From Lentisalinibacter sp035655155 (GTDB taxonomy: Bacteria; Pseudomonadota; Gammaproteobacteria; Steroidobacterales; Woeseiaceae): DNA of 21,064 nt. Shown piece by piece: positions 12,811 through 20,507 of the stretch. A program made the position numbers and the translations under genes. Below the pieces are notes generated by a model, which made no database searches, was not told where the DNA came from, and saw only the letters and a program-made list of their open reading frames with translations. The stretch is from NCBI GenBank assembly GCA_035655155.1, contig DASRVH010000057.1, positions 1 through 21,064 of the forward strand, read 5' to 3'. Within the stretch, counting starts at the first letter, position 1, and each line of letters begins with the position of its first letter.

Positions 12811-14940
12811 ATGTCTGCAGATACCATCGGCCCGAATATCCGCTCGCTGCTGACCCGCTCGTCCTTGACGGTTCTCGGGCTCGCGCTGTTCCCTGCACTG
12901 CTCCAGGCCCAGGCGCCCGAAGACACCGTCGAAGAGATCATCGTCACCGGGAAAAAGTACGTGGTGGAGGACGCCTCGTCGGGCACGAAGACCCGCACGC
13001 CGCTTGCCGAGACCCCGCTGACCGTCTCGGTCATCAACGACGATCTGCTGGATATGTGGAACGCAGGAAAGCTCACCGAGGCCATGCGCTACGTGCCGGG
13101 CATCCAGGCCGAGCCTTTCGGCATCGAGCCACGCTTCACGAACATCCGCATCCGCGGCTTCGACGCCGCGACGACGGGTATCTTCCGGGACGGCCTCGCG
13201 CTGCGTAATCCCGGATTCTCGGTGAGCTACAACCTTGAGCCCTGGGGTGCGGAGCGGATCGAGATACCGCGAGGCCCCTCCTCGGTGCTCTACGGCCAGG
13301 GGAGTCCCGGCGGCCTGGTTAACTACATCTCGAAGCGGCCCGGCACCCGGCCTATCCGGGAAGTAGAAATCGAGGTGGGCAATTACGACCGACTCCAGAC
13401 CCAGTTCGACCTGGGCGGCACCGTGGGGCGCGGTGAGACCAACCAGTACCGGCTTACCGGCCTGCTCCGGGATGCAGAAACCCAGATCGACTTCGTCGAG
13501 GAGGACCGCATCTACATAGCGCCGGCCTTCACCTGGCAGCCGACGGCGGCGACCCGGCTAACGGTGCTCACCAGCTTCCAGCAGGACAACACGAAGAACT
13601 CCCAGGCCCTGCCCGGCCCGGGCACCCTGACACCGAACCCGAACGGCACCGTCCCGATCAACCGCTTCACCGGTGAGCCGGACGTGGACGAGGTGGACCG
13701 CACCGAATTCTCCATCGGCTACGAACTGGAACACGACTTCGATGCCGATCTGACCTTCCGCCAGAACTTCCGCTACAACAACGTGGACCTGGACGATACG
13801 GTGGTCTTCAGCAACGGTATCGAGCCGGACCTGCGCACCATCAACCGCGGTGCCTTCGGCAACTTCGGGCGTCTGGACGGCTATGCGCTGGACAACCAGT
13901 TGCTCTGGACGCTGGGCAACCAGACCATGACTCACACGCTGCTCGCGGGCATCGACTATCAGTACACGGACGCCCGCTCCATCCAGAGCTTCGGCGGCGC
14001 ACCGAGCATCGACATCTTCGATCCCGTCTACGGGGCAGCCGTTACGCTGCCGCCCCCGTTCAAGGACGACGAGATCGAACTCGAGCAGCTCGGCGTCTAC
14101 CTGCAGGACCAGATCAGCATAGGCGATCACTGGCGGATCAACCTGGCGGGACGCTGGGACGAGGCCAGCAGCACGACGACCAGCCGCCTGTTCGGCACGG
14201 AGACGGAGACGGACGACGGCGAGTTCACCTTTCGCGCCGGCGTCGGCTATCACTTCGAGGCAGGCTTCCTGCCCTACGTGAGCTATTCGGAGTCGTTCCT
14301 GCCGGCCTCCGGCACCGATGCGAACGGCGACCCCTTCGAGGCGGAGACGGGACGGCAGTACGAGGCGGGCATCAAATACGAGCCCGCGGACGGTGATCTG
14401 CTGGTCGCCGTCGCCGTCTTCGACCTGGAGCGCGACAACATCGTCGAATTCGACCCGGCGACCTTCCTGCCTGTCCAGACAGGGCGTGCCAGTTCGCGTG
14501 GCCTCGAGGCGGAGATCGTCGCCAATCTGGATTTCGGCCTGGATATCTTCGCCAACTACACCTACCTGGAGACGGAGATCGAGGCGAGCCCGAACCCCGC
14601 TATCATCGGCAACGAGTTCACGCAGATACCGGACCAGATCGTCTCCCTGTGGGGCGATTACCAGTTCGAGCAGGGAGCGCTGCGCGGCCTCGGAGTCGGA
14701 CTGGGCCTGCGCTACCAGGGCAGCAATTTCGGCGACGCGGCCAATACCGTAGAGGTGCCCAGCTTCACGGTCTACGACGCGGCAATCCACTACCAGTGGA
14801 ATCAATGGCGTCTCGGCCTGAACCTGCAGAATTTCACCGACGAGGAATACGCTGCCACCTGCTTCCAGCGTGCCGGGGCGAACTTCTGCACCTTCGGCGA
14901 GTCGCGCACCGTGCGCGGCACCATCAACTACCAGTGGTAA
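12811..14940 (+). CDS. TonB-dependent siderophore receptor
   Basis: This 709-residue outer-membrane receptor imports a ferric siderophore, powered by TonB-ExbBD. Residues 1-35 are a signal peptide (ALLQAQA before PED). A TonB box EEIIVTG follows at 41-47. The plug domain spans about 55-175, with LTEAMRYVPGIQAEPFGIEP, NIRIRGFDAATTGIFRDGL, and ERIEIPRGPSSVLYGQGSPG followed by GLVNYISKRP, all hallmarks of the FhuA/FpvA-type siderophore receptor family. The remainder is the 22-strand barrel, ending with LNLQNFTDEEYAATCFQRAG and a terminal W. There is no N-terminal signalling (STN) domain, so it should not control a FecI-type sigma. AAGGAG lies 8 bases before the ATG. A Fur-box-like site precedes it. 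The ligand cannot be told. Confidence 0.95.
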   Translation: MSADTIGPNIRSLLTRSSLTVLGLALFPALLQAQAPEDTVEEIIVTGKKYVVEDASSGTKTRTPLAETPLTVSVINDDLLDMWNAGKLTEAMRYVPGIQAEPFGIEPRFTNIRIRGFDAATTGIFRDGLALRNPGFSVSYNLEPWGAERIEIPRGPSSVLYGQGSPGGLVNYISKRPGTRPIREVEIEVGNYDRLQTQFDLGGTVGRGETNQYRLTGLLRDAETQIDFVEEDRIYIAPAFTWQPTAATRLTVLTSFQQDNTKNSQALPGPGTLTPNPNGTVPINRFTGEPDVDEVDRTEFSIGYELEHDFDADLTFRQNFRYNNVDLDDTVVFSNGIEPDLRTINRGAFGNFGRLDGYALDNQLLWTLGNQTMTHTLLAGIDYQYTDARSIQSFGGAPSIDIFDPVYGAAVTLPPPFKDDEIELEQLGVYLQDQISIGDHWRINLAGRWDEASSTTTSRLFGTETETDDGEFTFRAGVGYHFEAGFLPYVSYSESFLPASGTDANGDPFEAETGRQYEAGIKYEPADGDLLVAVAVFDLERDNIVEFDPATFLPVQTGRASSRGLEAEIVANLDFGLDIFANYTYLETEIEASPNPAIIGNEFTQIPDQIVSLWGDYQFEQGALRGLGVGLGLRYQGSNFGDAANTVEVPSFTVYDAAIHYQWNQWRLGLNLQNFTDEEYAATCFQRAGANFCTFGESRTVRGTINYQW

Positions 14941-14955
14941 GGAGCGCCGGCCATC
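14941..14955 (+). promoter_or_regulatory. Ribosome site and apparent ATC start of the PepSY gene
   Basis: Directly after the receptor TAA comes GGAG (14941-14944), 8 bases, then ATC (14953-14955) followed by AAG CAG AAA CAG. No ATG, GTG or TTG occurs in frame before 15013, and that ATG lies inside the first membrane helix. The spacing suggests that ATC occupies the place of the start codon. Confidence 0.5.
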
Positions 14956-16113
14956 AAGCAGAAACAGCTGAAAGCCTGGTACTACGTCCACAAGTGGAGC
15001 AGCCTGCTGCCCATGGTGTTCCTGCTGATGCTCTGCGTCACGGGCCTGCCGCTGATCTTTGCGCATGAGATCGATCACTGGCTGCATGACGTGGAGGCCC
15101 CGGAGCTGTCCGGCGATGTGGGCCCGGCGTCGGTGGATGCCATCCTCGCGGATGCTCGATCACGCCGACCGGGGGATGCGGTCCAGTTCCTAGTGGCCGA
15201 GCCGGAGGAACCGGATCTCTGGTACGTACGGATGGGCACCTCGCCCCTCTCGTCCGACATGTCCGCCTTCTATACCTACGATGCACGGACCGGGGAATTC
15301 CTGTACGACTACCCCCTGGGCCGGGGCTTCATGGACGTGATGCTGCGGCTGCACGTGGACATGTATGCCGGGCTTCCGGGCACGCTGTTCCTCGGTGCCA
15401 TGGGCGTACTCCTGCTGGTGTCCATCGTCTCCGGGGCAGTGCTCTATGCACCCTTCATGCGCAAGCTGCCGTTCGGCCGTGTGCGCCGTTCCCGGAGTGT
15501 CCGGGTCAAATGGCTGGACGTCCACAATCTCCTCGGCATCGTCACTCTCGTGTGGCTGTTCGTGGTTTCGCTGACCGGCGTGATCAACACGCTCTCCATT
15601 CCTATTTTCGGCCAGTGGCAATCCACCGAACTCGCCGAGATGACCGCTCCCTATTTACACGAGGAACCGGTTTCCGGTTACGGTTCGGTGGATGCCGTGC
15701 TCGACACCATAGACGAGACGGCGCCGGAGAAGGCATTGAGTTTCCTGGCATTTCCGGGCAACGATTTCGCCAGCCCCGGCCATTACGTCGCTTTCATGCA
15801 GGGCACGACGGCACTGAGTTCCAAGCTGCTGACTCCCATACTGATCGACGCCGGGTCCGCCGCCTTCGTGGAGACCCGCGACCTTCCGTGGTATGTACAG
15901 ACACTGCTGCTCTCGCAGCCGCTGCATTTCGGTGACTACGGCGGCATGCCCATGAAGCTGCTCTGGGCGCTGCTGGATATCCTGGCCATCGTCGTGCTGG
16001 GCAGCGGTGTCTACCTGTGGCTGAAGGCGCGTAATGTCGGCTTCGAGTCCTGGCTCGGCCGCGTGGAAGAATCCCGGCAGACCGCCCTCGCCTCACGGAG
16101 CGTCACGGAATGA
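14953..16113 (+). CDS. PepSY-associated transmembrane protein (siderophore/iron uptake)
   Basis: This inner-membrane protein, 386 residues if translated from ATC 14953, belongs to the PepSY_TM family (PiuB/FoxB-like), encoded beside siderophore receptors and thought to reduce or release iron from the siderophore in the periplasm. Residues 1-20 (IKQKQLKAWYYVHKWSSLLP) and the following TM1 match the family N terminus with its HKW motif. TM2 follows LHVDMYAGLPGTLFLGAMGV, TM3 has VHNLLGIVTLVWLFVVSLTG, and the last TM is LLWALLDILAIVVLGSGVYL, preceded by QPLHFGDYGG. Conserved His residues lie at the membrane faces. Using ATG 15013 (366 residues) would delete the HKW motif and cut into TM1. It is 12 bases from the receptor stop and overlaps the next gene by ATGA. 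Confidence 0.88.
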   Translation: MKQKQLKAWYYVHKWSSLLPMVFLLMLCVTGLPLIFAHEIDHWLHDVEAPELSGDVGPASVDAILADARSRRPGDAVQFLVAEPEEPDLWYVRMGTSPLSSDMSAFYTYDARTGEFLYDYPLGRGFMDVMLRLHVDMYAGLPGTLFLGAMGVLLLVSIVSGAVLYAPFMRKLPFGRVRRSRSVRVKWLDVHNLLGIVTLVWLFVVSLTGVINTLSIPIFGQWQSTELAEMTAPYLHEEPVSGYGSVDAVLDTIDETAPEKALSFLAFPGNDFASPGHYVAFMQGTTALSSKLLTPILIDAGSAAFVETRDLPWYVQTLLLSQPLHFGDYGGMPMKLLWALLDILAIVVLGSGVYLWLKARNVGFESWLGRVEESRQTALASRSVTE

Positions 16114-16295
16114 ACGCGCGTCGGCACCGGTCCGCGGTCCAGGTCTGGCGGATGCCCGTGATCCTGGGCGCTTCCACGGCCGTCGGCCTCGCTGCGGCTT
16201 TGCTCGCGGACGGCGCCGGAGACGTCATCTCCTGGCTGGCACTTGGCGTGCCGGCGATCGTTGCCATTGCGTACGCGCTGAAGAACGACGCCTAG
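16110..16295 (+). CDS. Small two-helix membrane protein
   Basis: This 61-residue protein has a basic N terminus (MNARRHRSAVQVWRMP) and two hydrophobic helices at about residues 16-33 and 38-56 (VISWLALGVPAIVAIAYAL). Its ATG overlaps the PepSY stop (ATGA), so it is the third gene of the receptor operon. Small proteins with a VW..P motif, a DG between two helices and an SW.AL..P motif often follow PepSY-TM genes in such operons (recalled, not searched); their function is unknown. It ends tail to tail with the anti-sigma gene, both TAG stops lying within one CTAG (16292-16295). Confidence 0.75.
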   Translation: MNARRHRSAVQVWRMPVILGASTAVGLAAALLADGAGDVISWLALGVPAIVAIAYALKNDA

Positions 16296-16915
16296 ATACT
16301 GTTTGCCGCCTTCGCCTCGACGAACACGATGCCCTTCTCCTGCCAGATGCGGATGCCGACGCCGCGTTCCACGAACTCGGCCGGCCGCTCGCCCGCATCC
16401 ATATCGGGGATCCTGTCGAGCTTGTCCGCCGGCAGGGTGGCCTCATACCAGGTGCTGAGCGTGCCGTCGCCGGCGACGACGCGGAGCTGCGCTGCATCGA
16501 TGCCCTGGATGGAACAGTAGCGGCCGCCGAGCAGACGGTCGCCGCTATTCGCAGTGATTCGCGGCGAGGCGAGCAGCTGGAAATCCAGTTCCTCGAAGTA
16601 GCTCAGCACGCTGGGCAAGTCACTGGCTTGCACCTCGAGTGGTTTGAGCTTCAGGTGGTTGTCGGCCACTTCTTCCGCGATGGACTGCAGCAGCAGCCGG
16701 TCCTGGTGGGACTGGTACAGCAGGTTGGCGAATACGCCGCCGACGACGAGCAACGCGATAGCCGCGGCAATCGCGGGCATCTGCCGCCAGAAAGGCTTCC
16801 TCACCGCCGTGGGCTCTTCCACGGCAATCCGCGCGGTGAGTTCGTCGAGCTGCGCCTCACTGAGCTCGATGTCCTCGAACCGCTCCCTGATCGCCTGTTT
16901 GATTGGTTTCTGCAT
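16292..16915 (-). CDS. Single-pass membrane anti-sigma factor (predicted)
   Basis: This 207-residue protein follows the ECF sigma gene by 4 bases. A charged N-terminal cytosolic part (residues 1-44, helical, ELSEAQLDELTARI) would bind the sigma factor. One TM helix spans about 47-67 (PAIAAAIALLVVGGVFANLL). The periplasmic domain (68-207) contains LKPLEVQASDLPSVLSYFEE, then LDFQLLASP and GRYCSIQGIDAAQL with its only cysteine, C134. Topology and position fit a transmembrane anti-sigma factor, although it lacks a zinc HxxxCxxC motif. Proteins with LLGGRYCSIQG-type domains are often annotated as anti-sigma factors. The lone Cys or nearby His could sense metal, but this is inference. It is the last gene of the buf operon. 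Confidence 0.7.
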   Translation of the reverse strand: MQKPIKQAIRERFEDIELSEAQLDELTARIAVEEPTAVRKPFWRQMPAIAAAIALLVVGGVFANLLYQSHQDRLLLQSIAEEVADNHLKLKPLEVQASDLPSVLSYFEELDFQLLASPRITANSGDRLLGGRYCSIQGIDAAQLRVVAGDGTLSTWYEATLPADKLDRIPDMDAGERPAEFVERGVGIRIWQEKGIVFVEAKAANSI

Positions 16916-16919
16916 GTCG

Positions 16920-17396
16920 CTACCCTGCCGACCGCGCTCCGCCGAAGCCGGCCTTCAATCGCTTCCGCATCCTGTGGATGATGGAGAGTACCGAGTTACG
17001 CGGCTTGTCGAGATGCCTGGCCACCTCGTCGGTGCTGTAGCCTTCAACGGCCCAGAGATACAGGATCTCTCGCTCGATCGCCGTCATCTCGGACCATACG
17101 GCTTCGAGTTCGCTGCGGCCCAGCATCGTGGTCTCGAGGCTCGCGAGATCGAAACCGTGCCCCGGGTTGCCGTCGTCGAACGGCTCGAAGCTCGCGCGGG
17201 CGCTACTCCGGAGCTGGTCGATAAACAGATTGCGGATCACCCGCATGGCATAACCGATTTGCGACGCCGATTCTTTCGGGGGACGCTTCACGCATCGTTC
17301 CATCGCCGACTGCAGCAAATCGTAGGCGTCGCTTTCCTGGTCGCAGAGCGCGCGGCAGTAGCGGTAGAGACGATTGAGATCCGCGTGGTCGAACAT
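16920..17396 (-). CDS. ECF RNA polymerase sigma factor
   Basis: This 158-residue protein is a group 4 sigma-70 factor with only regions 2 and 4. Region 2 is about residues 5-75 (ADLNRLYRYCRALCDQESDA, with MRVIRNLFIDQLR) and region 4 about 100-150 (LEAVWSEMTAIEREILYLWA, VEGYSTDEVARHLDKPRNSV, then LSIIHRMRKRLK, the helix-turn-helix). The ATG directly follows the bufC1 TAG with no gap, and the anti-sigma gene follows 4 bases after its stop. It should direct transcription of its own operon, starting before bufA1, but no promoter consensus can be proven here. In Caulobacter an ECF sigma (SigF) with a membrane anti-sigma is known to control DUF2282 gene clusters. Confidence 0.92.
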   Translation of the reverse strand: MFDHADLNRLYRYCRALCDQESDAYDLLQSAMERCVKRPPKESASQIGYAMRVIRNLFIDQLRSSARASFEPFDDGNPGHGFDLASLETTMLGRSELEAVWSEMTAIEREILYLWAVEGYSTDEVARHLDKPRNSVLSIIHRMRKRLKAGFGGARSAG

Positions 17397-18167
17397 CTAT
17401 TGGTCGATCGCGAAGCCCGTGATCCAACCCCGCCGTATCCACGCGACGATTTGCTGTGCCAGTGCCTCGGTGTCAGCGCCAGTCAGTCCACCAATCGGGA
17501 TAGTGCTCGCCGATTGCAGCATCTCGAACTCTTTACGATCGAGCCGAGTCACGCCGACATCGAAGCGGCCCGTACGGTGCACGCAGCAATAAGTGCGTTC
17601 CGCCTTGCCGTCCTCGACGGTTTCGAGGTTATTGTGCGAACGCCAGATTTGATCCACCGGGTAATCGAGCTGCACGACTGCGAGCGCTTTGCTGCGCAGA
17701 AATCTCGCGCTTGCCTGCACGTCGCCGGGCAGGTTTGCGAACGTGTCCCAGTCGAAAGCGGTATCGTCCGCGACGAAGCGGACGCGATGCACATGCCATT
17801 CAAGCGTCGCAAGTGCGTCGAGGTAGGACAACTCGCGTAGCTCGGGCCTCTCGCTTCGCGCTCTGCGAAGCAGTTCCGGCATGAAGTCTCCATAGGCATT
17901 GAGGTCTGAAGACGGCGACGCGTACACCGGCAGCTCCCGTTCCAGCAGCTGCCGCCAGTAACGCGGACCGAGTACTTCGCGCAGCACGGGATAGGCCTGG
18001 TCCAGCGCCTGAAGATGCGCACCTTTTACATTCGCACGATACGCGTTGAGGCGCTCGCTCGCCGATGCATTCCCTTGCGCCCGTACGGACGCGAGCAACG
18101 CCGTCTCGAACTCGTTACGCCCGGTCGCAGCGGATACGAACGCCGCCTGTATCGCCGCGAGTTTCAT
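17397..18167 (-). CDS. bufC1: BufC/HvfC-type partner protein (DUF2063)
   Basis: This 256-residue protein is the usual partner of a DUF692 maturase. The N-terminal DUF2063 domain covers about residues 5-95 (IQAAFVSAATG, ERLNAYRANVKGAHLQALDQ, AYPVLREVLGPRYWRQL, then SSDLNAYGDFMPELL), and a C-terminal domain follows with YLDALATLEWHVHRV. It is believed to present the precursor to the maturase; it does not itself carry an obvious catalytic site. I start at 18167, where ATG overlaps the bufB1 stop as ATGA; the frame is open upstream but only in the bufB1 overlap. Length is normal. Confidence 0.9.
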   Translation of the reverse strand: MKLAAIQAAFVSAATGRNEFETALLASVRAQGNASASERLNAYRANVKGAHLQALDQAYPVLREVLGPRYWRQLLERELPVYASPSSDLNAYGDFMPELLRRARSERPELRELSYLDALATLEWHVHRVRFVADDTAFDWDTFANLPGDVQASARFLRSKALAVVQLDYPVDQIWRSHNNLETVEDGKAERTYCCVHRTGRFDVGVTRLDRKEFEMLQSASTIPIGGLTGADTEALAQQIVAWIRRGWITGFAIDQ

Positions 18168-19015
18168 GCGGCATGGCGGGCGAGGCCACGCCGGCGTGCC
18201 GCCTCGATGCGCTGAGCTTCGTGCCATAGTGTTTCCCAGGCCGGCAGTTGGGTATCCCACTCGAGCAACACCGGTACGTCCGGGGCCCGGCCGATGACCT
18301 GCGCGAACAGCTCAAGGACCGGCCCGGCGACGCGGCATCCGTGCGTGTCGATCAGCAGGCCGCCGCGTGCGTCGTGTCCCGCAACGTGGATCTCCCCGAC
18401 CGAGGCCCACGGTATCGCATTCAGCAGTTCCATGGGGTCACGCCCGTGATTGACACTGTTGACGTAGACATTGTTGATATCCAGCAACAAGCCGCAACCG
18501 GTTTCCGCGACGAGCGCCGACAGGAACTCCGCCTCGGACAAGTCGGCTTCGCGATACTCGATATAGGTGGAGACATTCTCGAGCAGCATTCGTTCGCCGA
18601 GCTCATGCTGCGCACGATTCACCCGCCCGGCGAGGTGCTCGAGCGCCTCCTCCGTCCACGGCAGCGGCAGCAGATCGTGGCTGTGCAAACCGCCGCTGGC
18701 CGCGAATGCGATGTGCTCGGAGACATGCACTGCGCCGATGCGACGGGCGAGGTCCCTGACGCGCCGGACGTAACCGATGTCCAGCAGTTCCACGCTGCCG
18801 AGGGACATCCCCACTCCGTGCAGCGCGACCGGGTAGTGCTCCGCGATGGACTCGGCCTGAAATCTCGGCGCACCCCCGGCCGCGAGGTGATTGTCGGTCA
18901 GGAGCTCGAACCACCGCACGGCGGGCCGCCCGGCCAGGATGGCCGGGACATGCGGACCACGCAGGCCGACGCCGGTGCCTTCCAGTACGCGCGCCGAGGA
19001 GGTGCGCTGAGACAT
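18164..19015 (-). CDS. bufB1: Multinuclear iron-dependent oxidase BufB (DUF692/MNIO)
   Basis: This 283-residue TIM-barrel enzyme belongs to the MbnB/HvfB family, which uses two or three iron ions to convert cysteines in a precursor peptide into heterocycles. Expected metal-site motifs are all visible: FELLTDNH (36-43), LHGVG (H66), VSEHI (E100, H101), HSHDLLPLP (H111, H113), LLENVSTY (E146), LLLDINNVYVNSVNHG (D179, N182), EIHVAGHD (H210, H214), LIDTHG (D223, H225) and LLEWD (E252, D254). I place the start at 19015 (MSQRTSSARV, followed by GLRGPHVPAIL as in relatives); the upstream open frame is a low-complexity shadow of bufA1. It begins 10 bases after the bufA1 stop and overlaps bufC1. Confidence 0.92.
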   Translation of the reverse strand: MSQRTSSARVLEGTGVGLRGPHVPAILAGRPAVRWFELLTDNHLAAGGAPRFQAESIAEHYPVALHGVGMSLGSVELLDIGYVRRVRDLARRIGAVHVSEHIAFAASGGLHSHDLLPLPWTEEALEHLAGRVNRAQHELGERMLLENVSTYIEYREADLSEAEFLSALVAETGCGLLLDINNVYVNSVNHGRDPMELLNAIPWASVGEIHVAGHDARGGLLIDTHGCRVAGPVLELFAQVIGRAPDVPVLLEWDTQLPAWETLWHEAQRIEAARRRGLARHAA

Positions 19016-19025
19016 GCGGGGACGC

Positions 19026-19325
19026 TCAGTCCTTCTTGGCCGGCTTCTTGGCGTAGACCTTGCCGCCGACGATCTTCTCGCAGGTGCCCTCGGGCACGTA
19101 CACCCACTCGACCGGGCTGCCGTCGGTCTCGGCCTGCCCGGCACAGGCGTGCGAGCCGTCCGTCGCACCGCAGTCATTCTGGCCCTTCTTGGCAATGCCC
19201 GCGCATTTCTCCCAGACTTCGGGTTGGTCGGGCACGGCGCCGAGGGCCGCTCCGCTCGCCGCGGTGAATGCCAGGGCAACGAGGCTCGAAGCCAGGGTGG
19301 TGGCTGCCGGTTTCCGTATATCCAT
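19026..19325 (-). CDS. bufA1: Bufferin precursor BufA1 (DUF2282)
   Basis: This 99-residue RiPP precursor is exported: residues 1-30 form a Sec signal peptide (cleavage at ALGA before VPDQ). The core has the DUF2282 pattern with four cysteines: EKCAGIAKKGQNDC (C41, C52), GSHACAGQ (C61) and WVYVPEGTCEKIVGG (C82), and a lysine-rich tail (KVYAKKPAKKD). As I recall from the bufferin literature, the two central Cys become thiooxazoles through the DUF692 enzyme and the outer pair forms a disulfide; the product binds copper and helps under metal stress. AGGAG lies 8 bases before the ATG. It heads a five-gene operon with its maturase, partner, sigma and anti-sigma. Confidence 0.92.
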   Translation of the reverse strand: MDIRKPAATTLASSLVALAFTAASGAALGAVPDQPEVWEKCAGIAKKGQNDCGATDGSHACAGQAETDGSPVEWVYVPEGTCEKIVGGKVYAKKPAKKD

Positions 19326-19363
19326 CGATCAATCTCCTATCCAGATGAGCGCGGGACGCGATT

Positions 19364-19389
19364 TCGTCTCGCTACATGAAGGAAGACGA
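19364..19389 (-). promoter_or_regulatory. Inverted repeat in the bufA1 promoter region
   Basis: A perfect 6-base inverted repeat, TCGTCT with 14 bases between it and AGACGA, lies 39 bases upstream of the bufA1 ATG. It is where a promoter or operator for the buf operon should be. It may be a regulator site; chance cannot be excluded for arms this short. Confidence 0.3.
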
Positions 19390-19401
19390 TGGGGAACGGG
19401 A

Positions 19402-19424
19402 TTTGATTGCGGCACGCCATCAAA
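19402..19424 (-). terminator. Stem-loop between the oxidoreductase gene and bufA1
   Basis: The stretch folds as TTTGAT, one mismatch, GCG, a three-base loop, CGC, mismatch, ATCAAA. It starts 10 bases after the stop of the minus-strand oxidoreductase gene, so it may end that transcript and insulate the buf operon. There is no clear U-run after it, so intrinsic termination is uncertain. Confidence 0.4.
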
Positions 19425-19434
19425 CGGCGGGAAT

Positions 19435-20442
19435 TCAGGTAATCCCCGTCTCTATGACCACCTTGCCATGCGCACGCCGCGGCTCCTTCAGGTATCGGCA
19501 TGCCTCGACATAGTCCTCCATCGGATAGACGCGGTCGATATTGGGCGCGATATGCCCCTCGGCCAGAGCATTATTGACCCAGTCGATCCCTTTGGCGCAC
19601 ATCTCGTCGTCCTCGACATAATTGAACAACGAATAAGCCTGGAAGAGCGCGTTGGACTGGAAGAGTGCCGCATACGGAATCTCGGGGAAGTCCTTATCGA
19701 GCATGCCGTAGAAAAAGATCCGCGCATTCTTCGCCAGCGCGCGAACGTAGTGCGTCATCAATCCGCCGCCGATCGCGTCGAAGGCCGCATCGATGCCCCG
19801 ACCGTCGGTCAGCCTCTTGAGTTCCTCATCGAAACCCTCATTCGACGAATCGGTCACGACGACATGGTCGGCACCTGCCTCGAGGAGATACGGCCGATTG
19901 TATTCGTAGCGGGTCGTGCCGATCATCGTCGCCCCGAATAATCGGCCGATCCGGAGGGCGGCAGTTCCTGCGGTGCTCGTCGCTGCGGTAACCAGAATCA
20001 CGCGTCCGGGCTGCGCCTTTGCCAGTTCCACGACCGGGTAATAGGCGGTCAGGTACTGCATCCAGATGGACGCGCTTTCCACGGCACTGAGTACCGCCGG
20101 CGCCTTTGTAAGGTAGCGGGCTTTGACGACGAGAGACTCGCCGCTCGCTCCACGATTGTCGTAGAAATGCGGCAGGGTGGCATATCGCTCACCGACTTCG
20201 ATGTCATCGACACCCGGCCCTACGGCGTCAACGATGCCGGCGGCCTCCATACCTATCCCGGCCGGGAAGCTCGAGAAGCTATAGGAGTAACGATTCTCCA
20301 TGAGGTCCATATCTCCCCAGTTCAGGGCGAACGCTTCGACCCGGAGTCGGACCTCTCCCGGACCGGGTTCCTGGTCAGGGAATTCCTCCAGGCTCAGGCC
20401 CTCGAATCCGTCATAGTCGTTAATCACCCAGGCTCTGTGCAT
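19435..20442 (-). CDS. MDR-family NAD(P)H quinone oxidoreductase-like protein
   Basis: This 335-residue cytosolic enzyme belongs to the medium-chain dehydrogenase/reductase superfamily. The GroES-like N-terminal domain covers about residues 1-125 (GPGEVRLRVEAFALNWGDMD, FPAGIGMEAAGIVDAVGPGV). The Rossmann domain starts near 148 with VILVTAATSTAGTAALRIGR, the AxxGxxG-type cofactor motif of quinone reductases. The Cys/His ligands of zinc alcohol dehydrogenases are absent, so it fits the zinc-free QOR/enoyl reductase branch using NADPH. GGGAG lies 8 bases before the ATG. It is alone in its transcript unless cotranscribed with the permease upstream, which ends 65 bases before it. The substrate is unknown. 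Confidence 0.85.
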   Translation of the reverse strand: MHRAWVINDYDGFEGLSLEEFPDQEPGPGEVRLRVEAFALNWGDMDLMENRYSYSFSSFPAGIGMEAAGIVDAVGPGVDDIEVGERYATLPHFYDNRGASGESLVVKARYLTKAPAVLSAVESASIWMQYLTAYYPVVELAKAQPGRVILVTAATSTAGTAALRIGRLFGATMIGTTRYEYNRPYLLEAGADHVVVTDSSNEGFDEELKRLTDGRGIDAAFDAIGGGLMTHYVRALAKNARIFFYGMLDKDFPEIPYAALFQSNALFQAYSLFNYVEDDEMCAKGIDWVNNALAEGHIAPNIDRVYPMEDYVEACRYLKEPRRAHGKVVIETGIT

Positions 20443-20507
20443 GATCCTCTCCCTCAGTCAATTTCCAATCTCACTACTCGACGGTGCAGCATTCGCCCGC
20501 CGCCCCC

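Noticed and set aside
13558..15087. A long minus-strand frame of about 509 codons opposite the TonB receptor
   Set aside because: The receptor has full family hallmarks on the plus strand; the opposite frame has no domain, signal or ribosome support.
12811..17396. FecIRA-like control of the receptor by the neighbouring ECF sigma and anti-sigma
   Set aside because: The receptor has no N-terminal signalling domain, the sigma gene is in the buf operon on the other strand, and a Fur-box-like site explains receptor control.
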